A stretch of DNA of 64,000 nt from Candidatus Korarchaeum sp. (GTDB taxonomy: Archaea; Korarchaeota; Korarchaeia; Korarchaeales; Korarchaeaceae). The position numbers were made by a program, and so were the translations under genes. Below are positions 19,049-27,005 of the stretch, in pieces. The stretch is taken from positions 186,001 through 250,000 of the forward strand of contig JAWAID010000001.1 in assembly GCA_038888615.1 (NCBI GenBank). Direction: 5' to 3'. How positions within the stretch are numbered: the first letter of the stretch is position 1; every line of letters begins with the position of its first letter. Below the pieces are notes generated by a model, which was given only the letters and a program-made list of their open reading frames with translations, ran no database searches and was not told the DNA's origin.

Positions 19049-19216
19049 ATGCCTAGGGGAACGCATGGTGCCCTGAATAAGGCGGGCAAAGTGAGATCAC
19101 TGACACCGAAGGTCGAGGCTAGGGAGAGGGTGAGCCCTCCTCCCAGGGTTAGGGTCAAGACGCTGTACCGCAAGAGGTACGTGCTCGGTAGGAAGCCGGG
19201 TCAGCACCCGATCTAA
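19049..19216 (+). CDS. rps30e: Ribosomal protein S30e
   Basis: This 55-residue, strongly basic small-subunit protein has the S30e signature: GTHGALNKAGKVRSLTPKVE followed by RVRVKTLYRKR and GRKPGQHP. ATG 19049 is chosen over ATG 19016 because GGAGGTGAGG sits directly ahead of it and the protein then begins MPRGTHG as in the family. It lacks the ubiquitin-like fusion of eukaryotic Fau. It is 17 bases ahead of nop5. Confidence 0.93.
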   Translation: MPRGTHGALNKAGKVRSLTPKVEARERVSPPPRVRVKTLYRKRYVLGRKPGQHPI

Positions 19217-19233
19217 AGCAGGTAGGGGTTGAG

Positions 19234-20376
19234 TTGAGGCTATTCGTAGCTATGCAGCCCTACGGTATCCTAGTCCTCGACGAGAAAGGGAGCATCGTGG
19301 ATAAATTTCCCTTCCCTAAGGACGCCAAAGCTATCTCAGACATCGTCGGTGGAGGGAGTTCGCTGAGGGAAATCCTGAGGGAGTTGATATCGAGAATCAG
19401 GGCTGATGAGATAGTCGTAAACGATGCGGCCCTCAAGGGAATTTTAGCAGACATGGGAATTAACGCAACACTTTCTCCCGAGGAGAGAGTCTTTTTAGAG
19501 GTCAGAAGATCTCCCTTGAGGTACGCTTCCCAGCTTTGGGGAGATCTAAAGCAAAAGGAGTACCTCTATCTGCTGAATGAGATAGGTATCCTCTTAACTA
19601 AATCTAAAGTGAAGGAACGCCTTAGTTCGCTTGACCAACAGATCATTAAAGCTGTTGACTTCGTAGATCACTCAAACAAGGCTTTGAACATAATAGCACC
19701 GACCATCAGGGAGTGGTATTCCGTACACTTCCCTGAGTTGGATGAACTGCTGGAGGACCATTACGAGTTCATCAAGCTAGTTTCCATCGAGCCTAACAGG
19801 AAGAAGATGAGGGAGGATATCCTCAGGAGTGTTGGCTTTAGTGAGAGGATGGCAGAAAAGATAATTGAATCTTCCAGGAATTCAATGGGGGCTGAGTTGA
19901 GCGATTCTGATCTAGAAGCTATAAGGAACATTGCATCCAGCTGGATAAATCTTTATGAGGCGAAGAGAGGTATGGAGCTCTATATAGAGGAGCTTATGAG
20001 GAGGGCTGCCCCTAACCTCTCAGCTGTAGTGCACCCCCTTGTAGGAGCTAGGTTAATAGCTATTGCAGGTAGCTTAGAGAGGCTCGCTAACCTTCCAGCT
20101 AGCTCTATACAGATCTTGGGAGCCCATAGAGCTATCTTCATGCACCTGACCAAGGGGACGAAGCCTCCGAAGCACGGTGTCATCTTCCAAGCGAAGGAAG
20201 TGAGGAACTCCCCTAAGAGCTTAAGGGGGAAGATAGCGAGGTTACTAGCTACGAAGATAGCGATAGCTGCTAAAGTTGATGTTTACGGAGGAGGTAAGTA
20301 CGTAGGAGATGAGTTGAGGAGGGAGATCGATGAGAAGATCAGGAAGTACATGGAGGCGGTGAGGAGTGAGGGTTAA
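19234..20376 (+). CDS. nop5: Nop5 (Nop56/58-like) C/D RNP core protein
   Basis: This 380-residue scaffold protein of archaeal box C/D ribonucleoprotein particles bridges L7Ae on the guide RNA to fibrillarin. An N-terminal domain precedes a helical coiled region and the Nop domain near residues 245-335, which contains LSAVVHPLVGARLIAIAGSL, LPASSIQILGA and HGVIFQ. The C-terminal basic tail is short. The start is TTG 19234 with a purine-rich GGTAGGGG ahead. It overlaps the fibrillarin gene by 11 bases, the usual archaeal gene pair. Confidence 0.95.
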   Translation: MRLFVAMQPYGILVLDEKGSIVDKFPFPKDAKAISDIVGGGSSLREILRELISRIRADEIVVNDAALKGILADMGINATLSPEERVFLEVRRSPLRYASQLWGDLKQKEYLYLLNEIGILLTKSKVKERLSSLDQQIIKAVDFVDHSNKALNIIAPTIREWYSVHFPELDELLEDHYEFIKLVSIEPNRKKMREDILRSVGFSERMAEKIIESSRNSMGAELSDSDLEAIRNIASSWINLYEAKRGMELYIEELMRRAAPNLSAVVHPLVGARLIAIAGSLERLANLPASSIQILGAHRAIFMHLTKGTKPPKHGVIFQAKEVRNSPKSLRGKIARLLATKIAIAAKVDVYGGGKYVGDELRREIDEKIRKYMEAVRSEG

Positions 20377-21049
20377 GGAGGATCAGAACTTCAGGAACGT
20401 TTACTGGATATTGGACGGTAAGAAGCAACTAGCGACGAGGAACTTGACCCCCGGAGTGAGGGCTTACGATGAGACCCTCAAGGAGATTCAGGGAGTCGAG
20501 TACAGGATATGGAATCCAAAGAGATCGAAGCTCGCTGCAGCTATTCACAATGGGTTGAGGAACTTCCCCTTCAAGAGGGGCTCTAAGGTCCTGTACCTCG
20601 GGATAGCCTCGGGCACGACAGCGTCGCATATAAGCGATGTGATAGGTGAGAGCGGTATTATATTCGGAGTTGAGGTGGCTCATTGGGTGATCAGGGACCT
20701 CCTGAAGCTGGCTGAGTTCAGGAAGAACATAATTCCAATATTGGAGAGTGCCAGAAGGCCTCAGAACTACAGTTGGCTTGTGACAGAGGTTGATATCGTT
20801 TATGAAGATGTAGCACAACCTGATCAGGTCGATATACTCATTAGGAATTCGGATCTCTTCCTCAGGAGCGGGGGGGTCGCTATGATCGCTGTGAAGGCCA
20901 GTAGCATAGACGTCACACTCCCTCCTAAGAGGATCTACAGGAGGGTTGAGGAGGAGGTCCTGGGAACGGGTAGGTATGAGCTCCTCGAGACACTGGATCT
21001 CTCGCCTTACGATCCTAAGCACGCTATGATCGTCTTCAAGAGGAGATGA
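20366..21049 (+). CDS. flpA: Fibrillarin-like rRNA/tRNA 2'-O-methyltransferase
   Basis: This 227-residue catalytic subunit of C/D RNPs transfers methyl from S-adenosylmethionine to the 2'-hydroxyl of the target nucleotide. The motifs are VLYLGIASGTTASHISD (SAM-binding), IFGVEVAHWVIRDLL, DIVYEDVAQPDQVDIL and AMIAVKASSID with the catalytic Lys. The GTG start overlaps the end of nop5. The gene converges on trm1, overlapping it by 14 bases. Confidence 0.96.
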   Translation: MRVKEDQNFRNVYWILDGKKQLATRNLTPGVRAYDETLKEIQGVEYRIWNPKRSKLAAAIHNGLRNFPFKRGSKVLYLGIASGTTASHISDVIGESGIIFGVEVAHWVIRDLLKLAEFRKNIIPILESARRPQNYSWLVTEVDIVYEDVAQPDQVDILIRNSDLFLRSGGVAMIAVKASSIDVTLPPKRIYRRVEEEVLGTGRYELLETLDLSPYDPKHAMIVFKRR

Positions 21050-22163
21050 GTCTTCTCAGAAGATCTTCTAACTCCTTTCTACTCGCTGTTGTCTTCACAC
21101 CTGAAGGATCGAGATGCGATCTAGCTGCGAAATACCCCATTTCCCTCAATGAGTCTATTAAATCGCTCAGCTTAGGCATCCTAATCCTCAGTTCCGAGCA
21201 GATCTCATCTAGCTTGTAGTAGAAAGGGGGTCCATTTACCTCCTCTCTGAGCTTACTCACCAGCTTTCTCACATCTTCGTTAATGGGTTTCAGTCTATCT
21301 AGGAGATCGGGATCAGCGAGCCTCCCCAACCAGATTGGTCCCATGGCCCCGGTGACGCTAGGTAACTCATCAGCTCTCTTGATAATCTCGAAAGTCCCTT
21401 CGTCGTAATTCAACCAGCCGAGTTCATCGAACAGCCTCTGAGCTCTAGTAGCTCCTCTATCCACTCTGAAGTATGCCCTCACGTAATGCCCTTCACCGTA
21501 GGAGAGGAGGGGTTCGGCCGCTAAGTCCAGCCTAGCAGCTGACCTTATCACGAAGGATACCAATGCCCTTATCCCAAACTCCTTACAAGATGGTAATTTT
21601 TTTCCCCATATTCCATAATATCTAAAAAGTTTTTTAGGATGTATCCCGAAGAGGGGGGGCTCATCCGTCGCCGTGACGCCCAGTATCCCGCCCCTCCTCA
21701 CGGCCCTCAGGAACGAGTCCACGAATGGAGCAGGTGACCCGAATGGATCCAAGTCAACATAATCGACCCTTTCCCCCTCCCATGCCATTCTCTCCGCCTC
21801 TAATCTGGCATCAGAACACTTCACCTTGATCCCAACCGCTTTATTCAACCTAGCGTTGATCCTCATGATCTGCACGGAGAGACAGTTCGAATCGCAGGCC
21901 ACTACTTCCTTAGCGCCGCCCTCCAATTCTAACCTCAGTGCTCTGACCCCGGAAGCTGCCATTAGGTCGGCTGCGCTCCTTAGATTCAGGGAGGAAAATA
22001 CCGTTACCGCGAGATCCCTATTCAGCTTCATCCGAGGGTTATAGAATACAGGGGCCTTCGTGTAAGGTATTCCCCTTTTTTCCAACTCCTCGAGGTCAGT
22101 AGAGTAGAACGAGACCTTACCCTCCCTATATAAGCGTAGGTTCAACGCTATCTTAGAGCTCAC
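21036..22163 (-). CDS. trm1: tRNA (guanine(26)-N2)-dimethyltransferase Trm1
   Basis: This enzyme of about 375 residues methylates G26 of tRNA to m2,2G. It starts with YREGKVSFYSTD and VFYNPRMKLNRDLAV, has the Rossmann-fold SAM site AASGVRALRLELEGG, and the DLDPFGSPAPFVD motif with its catalytic Asp, followed by VTATDEPPLFG. The continuous open frame extends to 22697 in this strand, but that upstream part is antisense to an NTPase gene and resembles nothing. GTG 22163 or TTG 22145 is the realistic start. The first base of the divergent NTPase gene is only 2 bases away, so its promoter would lie inside that gene. Confidence 0.92.
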   Translation of the reverse strand: MSSKIALNLRLYREGKVSFYSTDLEELEKRGIPYTKAPVFYNPRMKLNRDLAVTVFSSLNLRSAADLMAASGVRALRLELEGGAKEVVACDSNCLSVQIMRINARLNKAVGIKVKCSDARLEAERMAWEGERVDYVDLDPFGSPAPFVDSFLRAVRRGGILGVTATDEPPLFGIHPKKLFRYYGIWGKKLPSCKEFGIRALVSFVIRSAARLDLAAEPLLSYGEGHYVRAYFRVDRGATRAQRLFDELGWLNYDEGTFEIIKRADELPSVTGAMGPIWLGRLADPDLLDRLKPINEDVRKLVSKLREEVNGPPFYYKLDEICSELRIRMPKLSDLIDSLREMGYFAARSHLDPSGVKTTASRKELEDLLRRLISS

Positions 22164-22164
22164 A

Positions 22165-22707
22165 ATGGTGAGGGAAGGGAAGTTCATTATAACTGGTAGG
22201 CCGGGCTCCGGTAAGTCGACTTGCGTAGCTATTCTGATGGAGGGGCTTAGGAGTAAGGGCATCGGGTTCGGGGGGATAAGGACTCCGGAGGTAAGGGAAG
22301 GAGGGATCAGGACCGGCTTCATCGTCGAGGACTTACTCACGGGAGATAGAGATTTATTCGCGTCTGTTAAGTTCAGCGGAGGTCCCTCCGTATCGAAGTA
22401 CGTCATCGACCTGAGGAGGTTCGAGTCCATAGCGATACCCGCTCTAACTAGAGCTGCTAAGGAATGCAAAGTCATCATTATCGATGAGATAGGGAAAATG
22501 GAGCTTCTTTCAAGTAAGTTCGTTGAAATAGTTAGGGAGGTGTGGAGGTCAAATTCCATCGTTGTAGCAACAGCCCCTCTAGCTAAGATAAGCGAGGTGG
22601 AGGAGTTGAAAAGGTCCTCCGAGGTGATCTGCATGAAGAGAGGGGAAGCCGAGAGGGTAGCTGGATACCTACTCAGTAGAATATGCAGGCAGCTCAACGC
22701 TCTATGA
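22165..22707 (+). CDS. THEP1-type nucleoside-triphosphatase
   Basis: This 180-residue P-loop NTPase belongs to the archaeal THEP1/NTPase_1 family. The Walker A motif GRPGSGKST is near residues 10-18, and the Walker B VIIIDEIGKMEL is typical of the family; VVATAP follows. Family members hydrolyse nucleoside triphosphates broadly, and the physiological role is unsettled. A TATA box (TATATAAG, 22127-22134) lies about 35 bases upstream. Its 3' end converges on gar1 with a 14-base overlap. Confidence 0.88.
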   Translation: MVREGKFIITGRPGSGKSTCVAILMEGLRSKGIGFGGIRTPEVREGGIRTGFIVEDLLTGDRDLFASVKFSGGPSVSKYVIDLRRFESIAIPALTRAAKECKVIIIDEIGKMELLSSKFVEIVREVWRSNSIVVATAPLAKISEVEELKRSSEVICMKRGEAERVAGYLLSRICRQLNAL

Positions 22708-22960
22708 ACCTCTCGTCCCCCTTCTCCACCAGGTAAACCCTCCTCCCGACCACCTCCCCCGCCTTATCGAGGGGAAGCAGCACCTTAACTAGAGCGTATG
22801 GTTCGTGTACCGGACCTATTACGTCGCTGATGATACCTATGAGCGTTAAATCTTCGAGAACCACCTTTAGATCCTTGAGATCTCCTTTTATAGGCGGTCT
22901 TAGCTTCACTAAGAAGTTCCTAGACCTAGTTACCCTTACCACTTCCCCTAGAAACCTCAA
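22694..22960 (-). CDS. gar1: H/ACA RNP protein Gar1
   Basis: This 88-residue beta-barrel protein of box H/ACA particles works with Cbf5 in RNA-guided pseudouridylation. The central GIISDVIGPVHEPYALVKV is the diagnostic stretch, flanked by a RFLGEVV start. The Gly-Arg tails of eukaryotic Gar1 are absent, as expected for archaea. It overlaps the srp19 gene by 35 bases and is the last gene of a minus-strand run that starts at the thermosome. Confidence 0.9.
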   Translation of the reverse strand: MRFLGEVVRVTRSRNFLVKLRPPIKGDLKDLKVVLEDLTLIGIISDVIGPVHEPYALVKVLLPLDKAGEVVGRRVYLVEKGDERFIER

Positions 22961-23240
22961 CCCTCTGCCTCACCATCTCGGCAGCTACTAGCCTGAGAAG
23001 CTCCTCCTTCCTCCCTTTATAATCCACTAAAACCCTTCCTTCAAACTTATACCATCTTGATGGCCTTCCCTTATCCTTCTCAACATCGAAACCTATTGAG
23101 AGGGATTTCAGGGCGTTAATGACATCTTGAAGGGTTGGTCCCCTCGTTGAGAGGCTCTTAGGGACTCTTCTACCATCCTTCCTGCTCAACCTGGAATCGA
23201 AGTAAGAGGGGTAGATTACCTTCCTCCCCCTAAGATGCAA
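22926..23240 (-). CDS. srp19: Signal recognition particle 19 kDa protein
   Basis: This 104-residue SRP19 binds the tips of helices 6 and 8 of SRP RNA and promotes SRP54 loading. VIYPSYFDSRLSRKDGRRVP is the family N-terminus, and RPSRWYKFEGRVLVDYKGRK follows. The tail is basic and overlaps gar1 by 35 bases; the head overlaps rps8e by 11 bases. The SRP RNA gene was not found in this window. Confidence 0.93.
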   Translation of the reverse strand: MHLRGRKVIYPSYFDSRLSRKDGRRVPKSLSTRGPTLQDVINALKSLSIGFDVEKDKGRPSRWYKFEGRVLVDYKGRKEELLRLVAAEMVRQRVEVSRGSGKGN

Positions 23241-23634
23241 CCTCCTCCCTCACTAGCACTCCGTTCAGGATACCGTGCTGACCCGCCCTAGAGGTTATCC
23301 TCACTACACCGAGCTCCGTTCTCACCAGAGCACCCCTCGTTATCATCCCTCTCCTGCTGAGCACCTTATCAGAGGGGTTCTCGATGAACCCCACTATCCT
23401 AGCCCTCTTCGTGATCCCCCCACCCACGGCTACGTTGACCTGGTTCCCTGATACGAGTCTCAGCTTAATACCCCCTCCCCTGATCCTCACGAACTTGAGC
23501 CTTCTCTCCCCTATCGTTGTGAAAGCCGGTGGTCTTCCTGCTTCACTCTTCCTCTTACCCCTACTCACTCTTATCTTACCACCAGTGGGCTTCCTACCGC
23601 CTGGCATCACGGGACCGTGGTAGTAGTACGGCAT
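23230..23634 (-). CDS. rps8e: Ribosomal protein S8e
   Basis: This 134-residue small-subunit protein is restricted to archaea and eukaryotes. RKPTGGKIRVSRGKRKSEAGRP near the start and the later ITRGALVRTELGVVRITSR and GQHGILNGVLV are typical. The start at 23634 is preferred over the internal ATG because the family keeps a short aromatic-Gly segment ahead of KPTGG. It overlaps the 3' end of the upstream membrane-protein gene by 28 bases and is directly followed by srp19. Confidence 0.94.
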   Translation of the reverse strand: MPYYYHGPVMPGGRKPTGGKIRVSRGKRKSEAGRPPAFTTIGERRLKFVRIRGGGIKLRLVSGNQVNVAVGGGITKRARIVGFIENPSDKVLSRRGMITRGALVRTELGVVRITSRAGQHGILNGVLVREEVAS

Positions 23635-24797
23635 GCTTTACCCCTGATCGTGACATCCGGGAGCCCATTAAAAAAGTTGAGTATTAGGGAGAACACCACT
23701 GAACCGCATATCAAGGCGAGATCCAGTTGAGTCATCCCTATCTCAGCCCTTGTTATCAGGAGGGGCCATATGAGGGGATATGAGAACGCATCCCTCCCTT
23801 CCATGAACTTGCCGTGAGAGTAGCCTGAGATCAACCCCAAGAGGGCTGATAAGAGGAGCATCCCGAGGAAACCGAGATCTATTAGCATACCTACGAAGAT
23901 CGTAGGTGTTATCCCAAAGCTCTTACCGAAGATCCCCCTCCCTATTGTTTGAGATGGATGAAGGGGTACTGAGGTGAGCCAGAATGGCTCCACCGGAAGC
24001 AGCCTCAGGAACGATGAAGCCAGCTCTTTGGAGTAGTAGTAGGTGGTGCTAAGGCGGAAGAAGGGTCTCTCCAGAACCGGTACTTTGAGCTCAGTTCTAA
24101 TAACATCTACCCCCATATAAAGGAAAAATATTGATAATAAAACTAAATAAGATAATTTTTTATTCCTTTTTGAGAGGAGAAGGAACGTAGAGAGTATTAT
24201 CAGGATGGCGTCAGCCCTGAACCCGTGGAGCAGCATCAGTGTTACGCTGATGAGTGAGAATGAAGCTGGAAGCACTCTGTTACCGAGACCCAGTGACCAA
24301 TCGAGGATACTGGGGTACGATATGAAGATCAGGAACATACCGAAAGCCCCTTCGAGAGGCGTGCTGGGGGAAGATCTCAGCTCACTGATGTTGGGAACCG
24401 TCAGACGGGAGTGGATGACGAGCGCTGATCCCATGAGGAACGTGAATAGGGAATATACTGGGGTTCTCATCTCCTTGAGACGTATCAGGAGAGGTGACAC
24501 GTTCGCTACAGCCAGCCAAGCTGAGGATATGAGGAGGGAGAGGGGACCGGCTATCCTGGAGAAGGAGAAGAATACCACTAAAAACACGATGATTTCCGAA
24601 GTAATGAGAATATAGATAGGGTTTCTCTCGAGTGATTTCGATAAAAAGGATCCTGCAGTGAATGCTAACATTCCAGAGAGTGAAACTATGAACCACTCTA
24701 TCGATAAACCGAACTTCACCGCACCGGACAGTAAGATCACTGCGAGCACACCCGCTACACCTGTGGACGGGTGTATGAGGATCTCATGGAGTTTCAT
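23607..24797 (-). CDS. Polytopic membrane protein, possible polysaccharide polymerase
   Basis: This 396-residue integral membrane protein has about ten hydrophobic segments. A larger extracytoplasmic loop lies near residues 245-305 (STTYYYSKELASSFLRLLP, PLHPSQTIGRGIFGKSFG) and is followed by a final group of helices. This layout, and the Gly-rich IGRGIFGKSFGITPTI stretch, resemble Wzy-type/oligosaccharide repeat-unit polymerases, but no catalytic residue can be pinned down. It overlaps its upstream neighbour, a similar membrane protein, by 4 bases and rps8e by 28 bases, so it is translated within a run of housekeeping genes. Confidence 0.45.
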   Translation of the reverse strand: MKLHEILIHPSTGVAGVLAVILLSGAVKFGLSIEWFIVSLSGMLAFTAGSFLSKSLERNPIYILITSEIIVFLVVFFSFSRIAGPLSLLISSAWLAVANVSPLLIRLKEMRTPVYSLFTFLMGSALVIHSRLTVPNISELRSSPSTPLEGAFGMFLIFISYPSILDWSLGLGNRVLPASFSLISVTLMLLHGFRADAILIILSTFLLLSKRNKKLSYLVLLSIFFLYMGVDVIRTELKVPVLERPFFRLSTTYYYSKELASSFLRLLPVEPFWLTSVPLHPSQTIGRGIFGKSFGITPTIFVGMLIDLGFLGMLLLSALLGLISGYSHGKFMEGRDAFSYPLIWPLLITRAEIGMTQLDLALICGSVVFSLILNFFNGLPDVTIRGKACRTTTTVP

Positions 24798-26104
24798 CGT
24801 TCTCCCGGCCTCAGCGAGAAAACCACTATCAGGGCTGAGAGGATGAGGTATATGTACACATTGAGGTCCAGTATCCCGGTCTCTATGCCCACTATCGTGT
24901 AGGAGTAGATCACGGCATAAGGGCCTAGGAGAGCATCACACTTCCCCGCGAACCTATGGGAGAGAGCGAGCATATATGAGTACATTAAACTCACGCCAAG
25001 AGCTCCGATCAACCCCCAGTCTAGGAGAGGCCCCCCTATTAGGGTAGCTGTCGTCGATACATCGGTCCTCCCCATCGTATATCTACCGATCAGATTCCTA
25101 GGACCGTATCTCGGGCCGCTTATCAGCCCTAGAGAGGAGATCGCTGCTAAGTGAATGTAACCGTTCGTTACAGGCCTCATCCCGTAGATCCTAACTATAG
25201 TATCTAGGGCCGCAACTGTTATGGTGGGTCTGTAGAGCACTGAGAGGAGGGGGTTCTGAACCAACCCCGTTGCTATCGACCTGAGGGCCCCGATGCCGAG
25301 GAAAGATATTACTGCTAGGAGGAGGGCCGGTATCATGAAGCCCAGGCCGATCATCCTCCTCTTATATAGGACCAGTGTTACGGCGAGCAGATAAGCTATC
25401 ATTTCCGTCCTGAAAGCCAGGAAGAGGGAAGGTATGAATCCCAGGAGGGAGAAAGCTATAGCATCGCACTTCCTCAAGTTCGAGGATGAGAGGATGAAAG
25501 CGGCTCCGGGAACCGTGGTCCAGGAGAGGTAATTGAGGATCACGGAGAGCCTCCTCCTCACCTGTTCGTCGAGTAGGGGAATACCACCGGTGTTCGCTAG
25601 TTGAACTATGAATGAAGCGTAGCCTATCAGGAACATAGCGACGCCGAGAAGCAGCACTACTCCCCTGGCATCCCTCACTCCCAGATCCTCCTCCGCTCTC
25701 GCGAGGGCGATTCCTAGGATCATAGCGACTATTGTGAGGAGGAGGAGTAGGATTGTGTTTTCGGAGATCCTCACTAAGGAGAGCATGAAGAACGTCAAGA
25801 GCCCTATAGGAAGTGCGAAAGGTGAGAAGAGAAGTTCAAATAACCGCTTAATTACGGCATTATCCCCTCTCACCGGAGGTTTACGGAAGCTGAGTGCCCT
25901 TCCGAGTGAGCTGCATGCCCCCCTCAGTAATCTGGCAGCGCATGAGCTCTCATAGGACCGGCTCAGGATCTCATAGACCGAGTGTACGAATCTATAGGTG
26001 ATGCTACTCCTTATGAGCTCTGGGAACTTAGCTCTATTGAGTCTCCTTCCTAGGAAGGAGCTCCCGATCGATCTTATCAGCATCGATAGTAGCAATCGAG
26101 ACAC
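24794..26104 (-). CDS. Polytopic membrane protein, possible polysaccharide polymerase
   Basis: This 436-residue protein starts with about 85 soluble, basic residues and continues with roughly ten transmembrane segments. The loop containing SGPRYGPRNLIGRYTMGR and then TLIGGPLLDWGLIGALGVSL resembles oligosaccharide repeat-unit polymerases that assemble surface polysaccharide. It and the next gene have the same plan and overlap by 4 bases, so they may be diverged paralogues. Function is inferred from topology only. A 1-base gap separates it from the upstream DUF4330-like gene. Confidence 0.45.
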   Translation of the reverse strand: MSRLLLSMLIRSIGSSFLGRRLNRAKFPELIRSSITYRFVHSVYEILSRSYESSCAARLLRGACSSLGRALSFRKPPVRGDNAVIKRLFELLFSPFALPIGLLTFFMLSLVRISENTILLLLLTIVAMILGIALARAEEDLGVRDARGVVLLLGVAMFLIGYASFIVQLANTGGIPLLDEQVRRRLSVILNYLSWTTVPGAAFILSSSNLRKCDAIAFSLLGFIPSLFLAFRTEMIAYLLAVTLVLYKRRMIGLGFMIPALLLAVISFLGIGALRSIATGLVQNPLLSVLYRPTITVAALDTIVRIYGMRPVTNGYIHLAAISSLGLISGPRYGPRNLIGRYTMGRTDVSTTATLIGGPLLDWGLIGALGVSLMYSYMLALSHRFAGKCDALLGPYAVIYSYTIVGIETGILDLNVYIYLILSALIVVFSLRPGER

Positions 26105-26105
26105 C

Positions 26106-26990
26106 CTAGGGCTTAACAGTATAAGTGAGTTTTGACAGGTCCAGTAAGTTAGAGTACCTCCTCGCGTTGCTCAAGAGCTCAGCATAAACGGATACTCCGG
26201 TCAGAGGCCTCTCGGTACCTATGAACACATAGCCCTCATTTAGGATAACCCGTTCGTAAGTTACGTTGAGCTCCCTGAGTATGGAATCTATCTTCCTAAG
26301 ATCATCGGTCGTGAGGAAGTTCCTCTGGGTATAGTCGAATATCATCGTGATGTAGGAATCACCGAGCGAGAAGTAGGGGTAGCCCCATGGTATCCTGTTG
26401 TATATCGCGTTCCTGAGCGTGTTGTATATGAAAGCGTTCGGCTTCATCCCAGGAACGCTGAGAACTAGGGAGGATCTGATCAGCACGTTCCCGATCCCAT
26501 AGTTCCCCGCGATATCACTGCAAATGCTTTCTAATTTGTCAGATATCTCAGACAAGCTGCTCCCGTTAATCTGGTATAGGTAGATCCTTATCACTGAGGG
26601 TGTCGCTGTCTTGAAAGTTATCTTGGTTGCGGCTATGTCTTCCACGTAGGCGTTAGGCCCACCTATGGTTACCCTGCTTCCCTTATACCAGCCTATCAGC
26701 TTAGTCTCGTAAGCCCATGTTATCAGGACTTGATCGTGGAACTCCGTCGCGTTGATGGTCCAAGTCCCATCTACCCTAGCATAAACTAAGTAGCCGAGGC
26801 CTGAGAGCCTGCTGAACTCCAGAGCTGCGTTCCTTATGTTCAGTCCTGAGAAAGCGCTTACCTCCTGAGGGGGAGGAATTAGGTTCTCATATACGTAATA
26901 ACCACCTAACGATAAGATCAGCATCAATAAAAAAAGATCGAAAGCATTGATTCCTAGTATCTTTCCGGATCTTCTATCGACCCATTTCAT
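26106..26990 (-). CDS. DUF4330-like single-pass membrane protein
   Basis: This 294-residue protein begins GKILGINAFDLFLLMLILSLGGYYVY, a basic stretch then one transmembrane helix at about residues 17-37 that resembles DUF4330 proteins. The remaining 250 residues should lie outside the membrane and contain several Tyr- and Thr-rich beta segments and N-glycosylation sequons. DUF4330 has no known activity. It starts 15 bases after the thermosome stop and is followed after 1 base by the membrane-protein pair, so the three look like one envelope module carried behind the chaperonin gene. Confidence 0.55.
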   Translation of the reverse strand: MKWVDRRSGKILGINAFDLFLLMLILSLGGYYVYENLIPPPQEVSAFSGLNIRNAALEFSRLSGLGYLVYARVDGTWTINATEFHDQVLITWAYETKLIGWYKGSRVTIGGPNAYVEDIAATKITFKTATPSVIRIYLYQINGSSLSEISDKLESICSDIAGNYGIGNVLIRSSLVLSVPGMKPNAFIYNTLRNAIYNRIPWGYPYFSLGDSYITMIFDYTQRNFLTTDDLRKIDSILRELNVTYERVILNEGYVFIGTERPLTGVSVYAELLSNARRYSNLLDLSKLTYTVKP

Positions 26991-27005
26991 CAGTATCCAG
27001 TGCCT

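Noticed and set aside
22164-22697. N-terminal 178 residues of the 553-codon minus frame that contains trm1
   Set aside because: This stretch is antisense to the THEP1-type NTPase gene, which has complete Walker motifs. Its sequence is Ser/Leu-rich and resembles nothing, and Trm1 homology starts only after 22163.
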